Below are positions 1 through 7,856 of a stretch of DNA of 64,000 bases, piece after piece. Position 1 is the stretch's first letter; every line of letters starts with the position of its first letter. The translations under genes and the position numbers were made by a program. This DNA comes from an unicellular cyanobacterium SU3 (GTDB lineage Bacteria; Cyanobacteriota; Cyanobacteriia; Cyanobacteriales; Microcystaceae), in NCBI GenBank assembly GCA_002172675.1, contig NETF01000208.1:46520-110519 (forward strand), in the 5' to 3' direction. A model generated the notes under the pieces. That model made no database searches. It was not told where the DNA came from and saw only the letters and a list, made by a program, of their open reading frames with translations.

Positions 1-1299
1 GCCTTACGACGGAATATGCGAGGGTTTGGCTGGAATATTGCTCAATGGGAACTAGAAAGAAAATGGGCGTTTGTGGATGCGTCTCCCCAACCCGGCGAAC
101 CGATGATGGTGACAGGAGACTACGATCTCGGTGCTTTGATCGCCCGCGTTGAATTCGCTATCCGTAAGTATAACGCCCAACGGGTTTCTATGGACTCTTT
201 AGGGGCGATTTTTAGTCACTTAAGCGATAGCGCACAAGTGAGAAGCGATCTCTTCCGTTTGGCCTCAGCCTTACGGGAGTTAGGAGTCACCGCCATTATG
301 ACGGCAGAAAGAACAAAAGAATATGGAGGAATTAGTCGGTTTGGAGTCGAGGAATTTGTAGCCGATAATGTGGTCATTTTACGCAACGTTTTAGCCGACG
401 AAAAACGTCGCCGTACCATTGAAATTTTGAAATATCGCGGAACGGATCACCAAAAAGGAGAATATCCTTTTACCATCATTCCAGGTCGTGGGGTGGTCAT
501 TATTCCTTTATCGGCTATTGTATTAGAACAAAAATCCTCTAACATTCGCATCACTTCTGGTAGTTACGAACTAGATAGAATGTGTGGGGGTGGATTTTTC
601 CGAGATTCGATCATTTTAGTCTCTGGGGCAACTGGAACGGGAAAAACCCTCATGGTGACGGAATTTATGGCGGGTGGAGTGGTTAATGACGAACGATGTT
701 TGATTTTTGCCTTTGAAGAAAGCAGAGAACAACTCTTTCGCAATGCCACCGGTTGGGGGGTAGATTTTCGCGAAATGGAAAAACAAGGTAAGTTAAAAGT
801 AGTCTGTCGTTATCCAGAAACCACAGGGTTAGAAAATCATCTAATCAATATGAAAGAAACCATCGAAACCTTTAAACCCAACCGAGTGGCGGTTGATAGT
901 TTATCGGCGTTAGAACGGGTTTCTACTCTAAAGGGATTTCGAGAGTTTATTATTGGTTTAACTTCTTTTATTAAACAGCAAGAAATTGGCGGTTTATTTA
1001 CTTCTACGACCCCCACTTTATTAGGAGGATCATCCATTACAGAAGCACATATTTCTACCATTACCGATTCTATTATTTTACTGCGTTACGTCGAAATGTA
1101 TGGAGAAATGCGTCGCGGTATCACTGTCTTAAAAATGCGCGGTTCAATGCACGATAAAGATATTCGAGAATTTTCTATTGATAATGAAGGAATGCACATC
1201 GGTAAACCCTTTCGTAATGTAACCGGTATTTTATCCGGTTCGCCGATGTATACAGCACAAAACGAAGTAGAAAGATTAAGTAATTTGTTTGAAGAGTAA
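1..1299 (+). CDS. kaiC: KaiC-family clock ATPase, 3' part (partial at window edge)
   Basis: The reading frame is open from base 1, so the N-terminus with the first P-loop lies outside the window. What remains is the end of the CI RecA-like domain and the whole CII domain, whose P-loop GATGTGKT is encoded at 625-648. The CII autophosphorylation triad is kept: Thr (1039-1041), Ser (1054-1056) and Thr (1057-1059), in the context SITEAHIST. KaiC is the hexameric core of the circadian oscillator. The C-terminal tail is short and unlike the usual KaiC1 tail that KaiA binds, so I infer a KaiC3-type or other divergent paralogue rather than the main KaiC1. No kaiA or kaiB is visible. ndhH follows about 235 bp downstream. 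Confidence 0.9.
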   Translation, partial: ALRRNMRGFGWNIAQWELERKWAFVDASPQPGEPMMVTGDYDLGALIARVEFAIRKYNAQRVSMDSLGAIFSHLSDSAQVRSDLFRLASALRELGVTAIMTAERTKEYGGISRFGVEEFVADNVVILRNVLADEKRRRTIEILKYRGTDHQKGEYPFTIIPGRGVVIIPLSAIVLEQKSSNIRITSGSYELDRMCGGGFFRDSIILVSGATGTGKTLMVTEFMAGGVVNDERCLIFAFEESREQLFRNATGWGVDFREMEKQGKLKVVCRYPETTGLENHLINMKETIETFKPNRVAVDSLSALERVSTLKGFREFIIGLTSFIKQQEIGGLFTSTTPTLLGGSSITEAHISTITDSIILLRYVEMYGEMRRGITVLKMRGSMHDKDIREFSIDNEGMHIGKPFRNVTGILSGSPMYTAQNEVERLSNLFEE

Positions 1300-1345
1300 G
1301 AGTAGATTAAGACATGACAAACAGTTGAAACCTTTGTGAATTCTA

Positions 1346-1431
1346 CTTTTGCCTTTTGCCTGTCTTGGTGAGCTACCCAGTGCGTCTTACGAAGAGGGGG
1401 GGTCTCACCGCTTTTGCCTTTTGCCTATCTT
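1346..1431. repeat. 65-bp-period direct repeat around a small hairpin
   Basis: The block CTTTTGCCTTTTGCCT occurs at 1346 and again at 1411. Between the copies is a GC-richer insert bounded by GGTGAG and CTCACC, which can fold back on itself. It lies in the gap between kaiC and ndhH and has no coding potential. It is most likely a small dispersed repeat or a duplication product. Confidence 0.5.
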
Positions 1432-1534
1432 CACTCGCTAATTTTATCAAAGGTGCAAGATTATGAGTGTTCCCTTTCTCAAAAGGCGTTATCCTAAATA
1501 GTAAAGATGACGGTTAAGTGTAAGTGACCACCCT

Positions 1535-2719
1535 ATGTCAAAAATAGAAACTAGAACCGAACCCATGGTGTTGAACATGGGGCCTCATCATCCCTCAATG
1601 CACGGGGTATTGCGTTTGATCGTCACTTTAGACGGAGAAGACGTAGTAGACTGTGAACCTGTGATCGGGTATCTTCATCGAGGGATGGAGAAAATTGCGG
1701 AAAATCGCACTAATATCATGTACGTTCCCTATGTGAGTCGTTGGGATTATGCGGCCGGAATGTTTAATGAAGCGATTACTGTTAACGCCCCTGAACAATT
1801 AGCGGATATTGAAGTTCCCAAACGCGCCCAATATATTCGGGTGATTATGTTGGAACTCAACCGCATTGCTAACCATTTACTGTGGTTAGGCCCCTTTTTA
1901 GCAGACGTTGGCGCACAAACTCCCTTTTTCTACATTTTCCGTGAACGGGAAATGATTTACGATCTTTGGGAAGCTGCCTCTGGAATGCGTTTAATTAATA
2001 ATAACTACTTCCGTGTTGGTGGGGTAGCGGTAGATTTACCCTACGGTTGGATCGATAAATGTGAGGACTTCTGTGATGCGTTTGACCCCAAAGTAGATGA
2101 ATACGAGAAGTTAATCACCAATAACCCCATTTTCCGCCGTCGTGTTGAAGGGGTAGGAACTATTACCCGCGACGAAGCCATTAACTGGGGACTCTCTGGC
2201 CCAATGTTACGGGGTTCTGGGGTTAAATGGGATCTGCGTAAAGTAGACCATTATGAATGTTATGATGACTTCGACTGGGAAGTACAATGGGAAACCGCAG
2301 GAGACTGTTTTGCCCGTTATCTCGTTCGTATTCGGGAAATGCGCGAATCAGTTAAAATCATTCGTCAGGCGTTAAAAGGTATTCCAGGGGGTCCCTATGA
2401 AAACCTCGAAGCGAAACGCATGATGGAAGGGAAAAAGTCTGAATGGAATGATTTTGAGTATCAATATATTGCCAAAAAAGTCGCCCCTACTTTTAAAATT
2501 CCTGAAGGTGAACATTATGTTCGCATGGAAAGTGGAAAAGGAGAATTAGGGATCTTTATTGTGGGTAATAATGATGTCTTCCCCTGGCGTTGGAAAATTC
2601 GCGCTCCTGACTTTAATAATTTACAAATTCTGCCCCATCTCCTTAAAGGAGTTAAGGTTGCTGATATTATGGCAATTTTGGGTAGTATCGATATTATTAT
2701 GGGTTCGGTTGACCGTTAA
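1535..2719 (+). CDS. ndhH: NAD(P)H-quinone oxidoreductase subunit H
   Basis: This 394-residue protein is the 49-kDa-type subunit of cyanobacterial NDH-1, a thylakoid complex used in respiration, cyclic electron flow around photosystem I and CO2 uptake. The N-terminus reads [16 protein letters not shown], the family signature, followed by YLHRGMEK. The C-terminus IMGSVDR matches the usual ending, so the gene is full length. The quinone cavity lies between this subunit and NdhK in known structures. The gene stands alone here, with no other ndh genes next to it, which is common for ndhH in cyanobacteria. The start ATG at 1535 gives the expected N-terminus. Confidence 0.97.
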   Translation: MSKIETRTEPMVLNMGPHHPSMHGVLRLIVTLDGEDVVDCEPVIGYLHRGMEKIAENRTNIMYVPYVSRWDYAAGMFNEAITVNAPEQLADIEVPKRAQYIRVIMLELNRIANHLLWLGPFLADVGAQTPFFYIFREREMIYDLWEAASGMRLINNNYFRVGGVAVDLPYGWIDKCEDFCDAFDPKVDEYEKLITNNPIFRRRVEGVGTITRDEAINWGLSGPMLRGSGVKWDLRKVDHYECYDDFDWEVQWETAGDCFARYLVRIREMRESVKIIRQALKGIPGGPYENLEAKRMMEGKKSEWNDFEYQYIAKKVAPTFKIPEGEHYVRMESGKGELGIFIVGNNDVFPWRWKIRAPDFNNLQILPHLLKGVKVADIMAILGSIDIIMGSVDR

Positions 2720-2816
2720 AGGTTTTCTATCCATAAGTATTAATTTTTTGAGGGGTTTTATCCCCTCTCTTTTTTTACAATACAATAAAAGAAATATTAT
2801 TTTAACAGTTAAATTC

Positions 2817-3218
2817 ATGAATGAACCAGTGACAGTTAAATACTCTTTAGAAGATATCCTCAAAAAGATCGATGATAAACTCGATAGAATGGAAGAAGCT
2901 TCTACTAAACGATTTGAAAAGTTGGAGTCCAAGTTAGAGAGTAACCAAAGAGACTTTGAGCAGAAATTAGATACTCTTCAAACAGATGTTAATCAGAAAT
3001 TAGATAGTTTCCAGAGAGATGTTAATCAGAAATTAGATACTCTCCAAAAAGATGTTACAGATTTAAAAGTAGGACAAGCAAAATTAGAAGAAAAAGTGGA
3101 AGGTTTAACCAAACGATTAGATTATCAAGAGTTTATTAATCGTGGAGTTATCATCGGTTTACTTGTTGCTTTGTTAGGAGGTTTGGCTAAAATGTTCGGG
3201 TTGATTGGCAATCCCTAA
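2817..3218 (+). CDS. Coiled-coil protein with C-terminal membrane anchor (copy 1)
   Basis: I do not recognise a named family. The frame extends upstream into ndhH, but the ATG at 2817 is preferred because its first residues, MNEPVTVKYSLEDILKKID, match the start of the next gene. The 133-residue product has a long charged helix with 11-residue units of the type DVNQKLDTLQK, then a conserved VGQAKLEEKV segment. It ends in one hydrophobic stretch (GVIIGLLVALLGGLAKMFG) that should be a membrane anchor. Compared with the next gene it has 33 extra residues, equal to three 11-residue units. It is probably a membrane-tethered coiled-coil protein; its function is unknown. Confidence 0.75.
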   Translation: MNEPVTVKYSLEDILKKIDDKLDRMEEASTKRFEKLESKLESNQRDFEQKLDTLQTDVNQKLDSFQRDVNQKLDTLQKDVTDLKVGQAKLEEKVEGLTKRLDYQEFINRGVIIGLLVALLGGLAKMFGLIGNP

Positions 3219-3258
3219 ATGCTATAATTAATAGTATTAATAGATAGGAGTTGAATCC

Positions 3259-3561
3259 ATGAATGAACCAGTAACAGTTAAATACTCTTTAGAAGATATC
3301 CTCAAAAAGATCGATAATAAACTCGATAAAATAGAAGAAGCTTCTATTAAAAGATTTGAAAAAATAGAATCTAAGTTAGATACTATTCAAAAAGATATTA
3401 CTGATTTAAAAGTAGGACAAGCAAGATTAGAAGAAAAAGTCGATGGGTTAGGAAAGAGATTCGATTATCAAGAGTTTATTAATCGTGGGGTAGTTATTGG
3501 TTTAATTGTTGCTTTGTTAGGAGGTTTAGCTAAAATGTTCGGCTTGATTGGTAATCCTTAG
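3259..3561 (+). CDS. Coiled-coil protein with C-terminal membrane anchor (copy 2)
   Basis: This 100-residue tandem paralogue of the preceding gene begins 40 bp after its stop. The N-terminal 30 residues and the C-terminal anchor (LLGGLAKMFGLIGNP) are nearly identical between copies, and the central coiled coil is shorter. A ribosome binding site, AGGAG, lies about 8 bases before the ATG. The near-identical DNA of the two copies implies a recent duplication and makes recombination between them likely. The function is unknown; such short coiled-coil anchors are common in cyanobacterial genomes. Confidence 0.75.
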   Translation: MNEPVTVKYSLEDILKKIDNKLDKIEEASIKRFEKIESKLDTIQKDITDLKVGQARLEEKVDGLGKRFDYQEFINRGVVIGLIVALLGGLAKMFGLIGNP

Positions 3562-3571
3562 CTTTCTAATT

Positions 3572-4606
3572 CTAGACATTCGTTATTGCAGTTTTGTTTA
3601 GAATTAATGCTTCTAAAATTCCTAATTGAACCATATTAAGATTCAAAATATAATCAATTTTATTAAACGCATCATGTAATGGTTTTTTAGCTGTTAACCA
3701 ACCTTTTCCATCTGTTATCCAAATAAATTGATGACCATCATTTTGCCATTGAAGAAAAATATTACTATATTCTCCTGCTGTTGATTTTAGTTTTGATTTA
3801 CCCCCTCCATAAAAATTAGTTTCTATCAAAAATAATTTATCTGATGTATTAATAGCAAAGTCAATTTTCTTAGATGATTTATTAACAGTAATATTTTTAT
3901 TGAACTTTTCTTTAATTTTAGAAGCTGTTGCTTGAGAAATATATTCAAAATCATGAGTTTCACAAATTGAATTAATAAAGTATTCTAGAATCTCTTCCAT
4001 TGCATTTCCGCTTCTATTTTCCCTCCCATTTGTATCTAACCCAACTTCTACCCCTAAAAAGTAATCTGGAATTGATTTTATTGTTTGAGATTCTATTTGT
4101 TTTAGAAACCCTGTTTCTTTTAAGAAAAATATTGCTTGATCAATTATTTCATCACTAACCGTCTGATTTTTACAGCAGTTTGCGACTTTATACAATACAA
4201 GAAGTTAAGGTGTGAAACCGTAGGATCAGTTTTAGTTGTACTTCAATGACTCGCAAACTGCTGTATCAAAAAAGAAGTCTTGATATTGAAATTTTCCATC
4301 TTGATATTCTGTTAAAAGTTTAAAAGATGTATTTCGACAAGCAATTAACGCAGGAACGATATGTACTAATTTAGGATGTTCTTGAAATAAAATTTTTGTT
4401 TCTTTTTCTATATCATCTTTTCCTACTAAGTAGTTTAATAAATTAAGACTAATTTCGACATCTCGAAAATTACAATTGACTTTTTCCCAATTAATAAAAT
4501 AATCCCATTTGAAAATAGATGGTTGGAGATTATTGATCAAATAATCAAATACTTGATCAGAGTTATAACAACTGATAATATCAGAAAAAATAGAACTATG
4601 TTTCAT
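3572..4606 (-). pseudogene. DpnII/MboI-type restriction endonuclease, split by a MITE
   Basis: Two ORFs on the minus strand (4606-4232 and 4195-3572) are the N- and C-terminal parts of one GATC-specific type II endonuclease. Family-like features include GRENRSGNAMEEILE, the nuclease-type segment KIDFAIN...FLIETNFYGGGKSK, and the C-terminal LNMVQLGILEALIL. A 95-bp inverted-repeat element at 4171-4265 separates them and brings in an in-frame TAA after SLKYN. Removing the element plus one TA joins FFFD directly to KNQTV in frame and gives a 313-residue protein, near the family's usual size. The gene starts 4 bases after the stop of the methylase remnant upstream, the usual M-then-R order. It is not expected to be functional. 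The family call is from memory of DpnII proteins. Confidence 0.8.
4171..4265. mobile_element. 95-bp TA-flanked MITE inside the restriction gene
   Basis: The element has perfect terminal inverted repeats of 15 bases: TACAGCAGTTTGCGA at 4171-4185 and its reverse complement at 4251-4265. Similarity continues weakly inwards. The outer TA on each side is as expected for target duplication by IS630/Tc1-mariner-type transposases. It has no coding capacity, so it would need a transposase supplied in trans. Net insertion is 93 bp, a multiple of three, but it carries stop codons in the host frame. Confidence 0.75.
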
Positions 4607-4610
4607 GATT

Positions 4611-5423
4611 TTAATAATTAGTAACTAAGATTTCTCTTATTTTTCCTCGCTTACTTCCTTTAGAATTAATCATCCTTGATGCTAAAATACGACTAATATT
4701 AAAGTCTTGGTATAATTCATCAAAGAAAGGATCATCAACATAATTAGTCGGATCTGAATTACTCAACATTTGTAATGCACCTTGATTAGATGTTTTAACA
4801 AATATATTCCTTAATCTTCTTTGTTCATCATCATTAAATTCTAAGGAACTATAAGCATTAAAATTTGCAGTTTCGCTAATCGGACGATAGGGAGGATCAT
4901 AATAAATAAAGGTAGATTTATCAGCATAGTTGAGAACTTATGCAAAATCTGTGTGTTTAATTTCAGCAATTTTAAAAGCTTGACTAACAGCGCGTAAATT
5001 ATTTTCATTGAGTATTTTAGGATTGTTATAACGACCGATTGGTACATTAAAATAGCCTTTACTATTGACTCTATATAACCCATTAAAACAAGTTTTATTT
5101 AAAAATATTGTGTAATCTGCTCTTTTTATCCACTCTTTTTTATAATCATTAGCATCAGCTTTTTTATCAAACCTATTATAATCATCTCTCACTTGATAAT
5201 AAAATTCTTTTCTTTTTTCAGTATCTAAGTCAAGATATTGTCTTTCTAACGGTTCTAATTCTTTAATGAGATCCTCTACATCGTTTTGAATCACCTTATA
5301 AAGAATAATTAATTCTGGATTTTTGTCAAAAAGATAAGCTTTTTCACCTTTAAAATTAGAATAAATATCAAAAAAAACTGCACCTCCTCCAAAAACAGGT
5401 TCTATATAGGTTTTAATTTGGCC
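4611..5423 (-). pseudogene. Dam/DpnM-type adenine methylase remnant
   Basis: Translation on the minus strand gives GQIKTYIEPVFGGGAVFFDI (the FxGxG AdoMet motif) and later FIYYDPPYRPISE (catalytic DPPY motif), the order of alpha-class GATC adenine methylases. A single in-frame TAA after KHTDFA, near 4936-4938, interrupts the frame just before VLNYADK. The N-terminal KWAGGK-type segment is missing. A frame change near 5410-5420 links to a few further residues (ILANFKAKLK) before stops. The gene is therefore both 5'-truncated and carries a nonsense codon. It sits 4 bases upstream of the broken DpnII-type nuclease, forming a dead restriction-modification pair. Confidence 0.8.
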
Positions 5424-5488
5424 TTAAAGTTTGCTAATATAGAATTTAGATTTTATCTAGGTCTGTTTCTAATTTTTCCTTTCTATCT

Positions 5489-5929
5489 ATGTCATCTCCA
5501 GAAACCTCTTTACCCCCTAACTTAGCTCGTATTGTTGAAAAGTTTAAACGGCGTTCTGACCCCAAAAAACGCTATGAACAATTACTTTGGTATGCTAAAA
5601 AGTTAGAAGCTATGCCAGAAGACAGCAAAGTAGAAGAAAATAAAGTAAAAGGATGTGTTTCCCAGGTTTATATTACCGCCGACTTTCAAGACGGTAAAAT
5701 CTGGTATAAAGGCGACTCAGATGCTCAATTAGTTAAAGGATTAGTCGCTTTATTAATTGAAGGATTAAATGGGTTAACTCCTAATGAAATTATAGAAGTT
5801 ACCCCTGATTTTATCGAAGAAACCGGACTTAATGTTAGCTTAACCCCATCCCGTGCCAATGGCTTCTATAATATATTTCAAATGATGAAAAAGAAAGCGT
5901 TAGCTTTTCAATTGGGAACTTCAGCTTAA
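5489..5929 (+). CDS. sufE: SufE-type sulfur acceptor for Fe-S cluster assembly
   Basis: This 146-residue protein belongs to the SufE family, which takes persulfide sulfur from the cysteine desulfurase SufS and passes it to the SufBCD scaffold. The conserved active cysteine is in VKGCVSQVY, near residue 55, with the usual GxSDAxLVKGLVALL helix following. Length is normal. The gene stands alone, as sufE commonly does in cyanobacteria. Its ATG lies about 65 bp from the remnant of the adenine methylase gene on the other strand. Confidence 0.93.
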   Translation: MSSPETSLPPNLARIVEKFKRRSDPKKRYEQLLWYAKKLEAMPEDSKVEENKVKGCVSQVYITADFQDGKIWYKGDSDAQLVKGLVALLIEGLNGLTPNEIIEVTPDFIEETGLNVSLTPSRANGFYNIFQMMKKKALAFQLGTSA

Positions 5930-6080
5930 TTAACGATTACTCGAAGCGAAATAATATTTCTGATAAAGTCTTAAGAAGAATTTCGTTTTTTCTTTTGTCT
6001 GTTTTCTTGTGTTTCTTTAGTCCATCAACTGGCTTTATTTTATTAACTCTGATCAGAAATATTATTATCTAGAAAAAGGA

Positions 6081-6620
6081 TTATTCTGATTCACCTTCGC
6101 TATCACTAACTTCATGATCGTGTTCGTCAGAAATAGCGCGAGTACAAACCCAATTACTAGGAAGAGAAGAGGGCCAACCCATACGAATGGCCTCAGGACA
6201 AATTGTCATAACTGTTAATTGACAATCTATCAATTGATACCCATCTTTATCACACTGTTTTAAACTATGTTTTAAGATCGAATCATTTTTAAATTCAGTA
6301 GTTTTATTACACTGAATACAAACCATGTGATGATGATGGTTAGGATGAGGATGATTTAATTCATAATGTTTGTGTCCCTCTGCTAATTCTAATTCTCGTA
6401 AAATTCCCATACGAGACATCAATTTTACACTACGATAAATCGTAGATAAACTAATCGTTTCTCCTTTTTCCTCTAATAATTCAAACAACTCCTCAGCACT
6501 TAAATGGTTTCCTCTTGGTAAGTTTTGAAAGACGTGCAGTATTTTTTCCCTTTGTGGAGTCAAACGCCAACCTCTGGCATTCAATTCAGCTTTTAGGGAA
6601 TTGGCTGTATAGGGAGACAT
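6081..6620 (-). CDS. fur: Fur-family ferric uptake regulator
   Basis: This is a 179-residue winged-helix metalloregulator. The DNA-binding half contains RGWRLTPQREKIL and ISLSTIYRSVKLM; the metal-binding half has the histidine cluster HPHPNHHHHMVCIQC, with a CxxC. It resembles cyanobacterial FurA, the main iron regulator, more than Zur or PerR. The second CxxC of many Fur proteins is reduced to one cysteine (TICPEAIR), and the tail is longer and acidic. An imperfect inverted repeat lies upstream at 6692-6715 and could be an autoregulatory site. It probably represses iron-uptake genes when Fe(II) is bound. Confidence 0.85.
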   Translation of the reverse strand: MSPYTANSLKAELNARGWRLTPQREKILHVFQNLPRGNHLSAEELFELLEEKGETISLSTIYRSVKLMSRMGILRELELAEGHKHYELNHPHPNHHHHMVCIQCNKTTEFKNDSILKHSLKQCDKDGYQLIDCQLTVMTICPEAIRMGWPSSLPSNWVCTRAISDEHDHEVSDSEGESE

Positions 6621-6691
6621 AACAAATTGCTCTATACTAATTCTATTAATTAAATATGATAGTCTTTCTTAAGAGCTATTTGCAACAATTC

Positions 6692-6715
6692 TTGCTTATT
6701 GACAATAATTAGCAA
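6692..6715. promoter_or_regulatory. Imperfect palindrome upstream of fur
   Basis: TTGCTTATT at 6692-6700 pairs with AATTAGCAA at 6707-6715 with one mismatch. It lies 72-95 bases before the fur start codon, in an AT-rich gap. The position fits an operator for fur autoregulation, but the sequence is not an exact Fur-box consensus. Confidence 0.3.
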
Positions 6716-6734
6716 CTGATTTGCCTGTAGTTCA

Positions 6735-7622
6735 TTAGTCACAAGGACGGGTGCTACTAAATTGCAGCACAATTTTATCAATAGAATAGATCATAGAGGA
6801 ACCAGACACACTGGGATTATTTACTAAGATGCTAAACACCACCATACCAAAATGGGGATGCTTCATGTAACCAGATAAAGCTCTTACCCCTCGTAATGTG
6901 CCTGTTTTAGCAAAGACAGTTCCTTGTGCGGGGGTTCCTTTCATGCGGTTGCGAAGAGTTCCTGTGACCCCTGCAACGGGTAAAGAACTGTAAAAGACAT
7001 CTCGATTAGGAGTATAGTACATCGATCGCAGGGTTGTCACCAAAGAGCGAGGAGTTGCCACATTGCGACGAGATAACCCTGAACCATCAACTTGACGAAA
7101 AGCATTAGGAAGCACCCCTAATTTGCCTAAGGCACTCTTAGCTGCTTGTTGTCCCCCAATGTGACGTAAGAGAGTGTCAGCATAATAGTTGTTACTTCTA
7201 ACATTGGTGACATTAACCCAAGATTGTAGAGATTTTGAGCCTATTTTCGATTGAGGGGTTTTTAATTGCAGTGCAGCAGCCGTGGTAAAGATTTTATTAT
7301 TAGACGCAGGGATAAAATGTCTATCTGCATTATGGCTGTATAAAACCGTGCCATCATCTAATTTTTCCACCAAAATTCCCCAATGTTTTTGGTAGGGACT
7401 GATGATATTATCAATAACTGGTGTAATTAAAGCTGAACAACTTCCAGACGTATTATTTTCTGGGGGTGGAACAAAAATCTCGATAGGACTGTCTGAAACG
7501 GGAGCCGGTTCTGGATTATTAAGAAGGGGTCTTAATTCGTTACCGACACTAGGATTAATTGCGGTTAAAGATGTAGTAGCCACAATGGCTAAAGTTGGGA
7601 GCCAAGAACGGGTTAAGCGCAT
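6735..7622 (-). CDS. Short PBP4-like D-Ala-D-Ala carboxypeptidase/endopeptidase
   Basis: This 295-residue exported protein has a signal peptide (LPTLAIVATTSLTAI). All three penicillin-recognition motifs are present: SNNK at residues 107-110, SNN at 143-145 and KTG at 239-241. Such enzymes trim or cleave peptidoglycan peptides in the periplasm. In typical PBP4/DacB proteins the first two motifs are separated by more than 200 residues, because two extra domains are inserted between them. Here the gap is only 33 residues, so those domains are absent while the frame is intact. It could be a minimal lineage variant or an in-frame deletion product. Confidence 0.8.
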   Translation of the reverse strand: MRLTRSWLPTLAIVATTSLTAINPSVGNELRPLLNNPEPAPVSDSPIEIFVPPPENNTSGSCSALITPVIDNIISPYQKHWGILVEKLDDGTVLYSHNADRHFIPASNNKIFTTAAALQLKTPQSKIGSKSLQSWVNVTNVRSNNYYADTLLRHIGGQQAAKSALGKLGVLPNAFRQVDGSGLSRRNVATPRSLVTTLRSMYYTPNRDVFYSSLPVAGVTGTLRNRMKGTPAQGTVFAKTGTLRGVRALSGYMKHPHFGMVVFSILVNNPSVSGSSMIYSIDKIVLQFSSTRPCD

Positions 7623-7856
7623 AATTGTAATGTTTCTGTCACTACCTCACTGGCTTACTCAAAGGTATAGCTAGTAATTTAGGAACTAATAGGAGTAAGA
7701 CGTTTTACTCACGAAACCTTAACTCATGTTTCTGTATAAGTCAAGGGAGACAACACAGAAGAAATTGTTCACACTGAGTCTGTTATAACGTTTTTGCTTT
7801 TTTTCTTTAATTTTATTAATTAAGTTTTATGAAGAATAATTTTAATCAGCTAAAGA

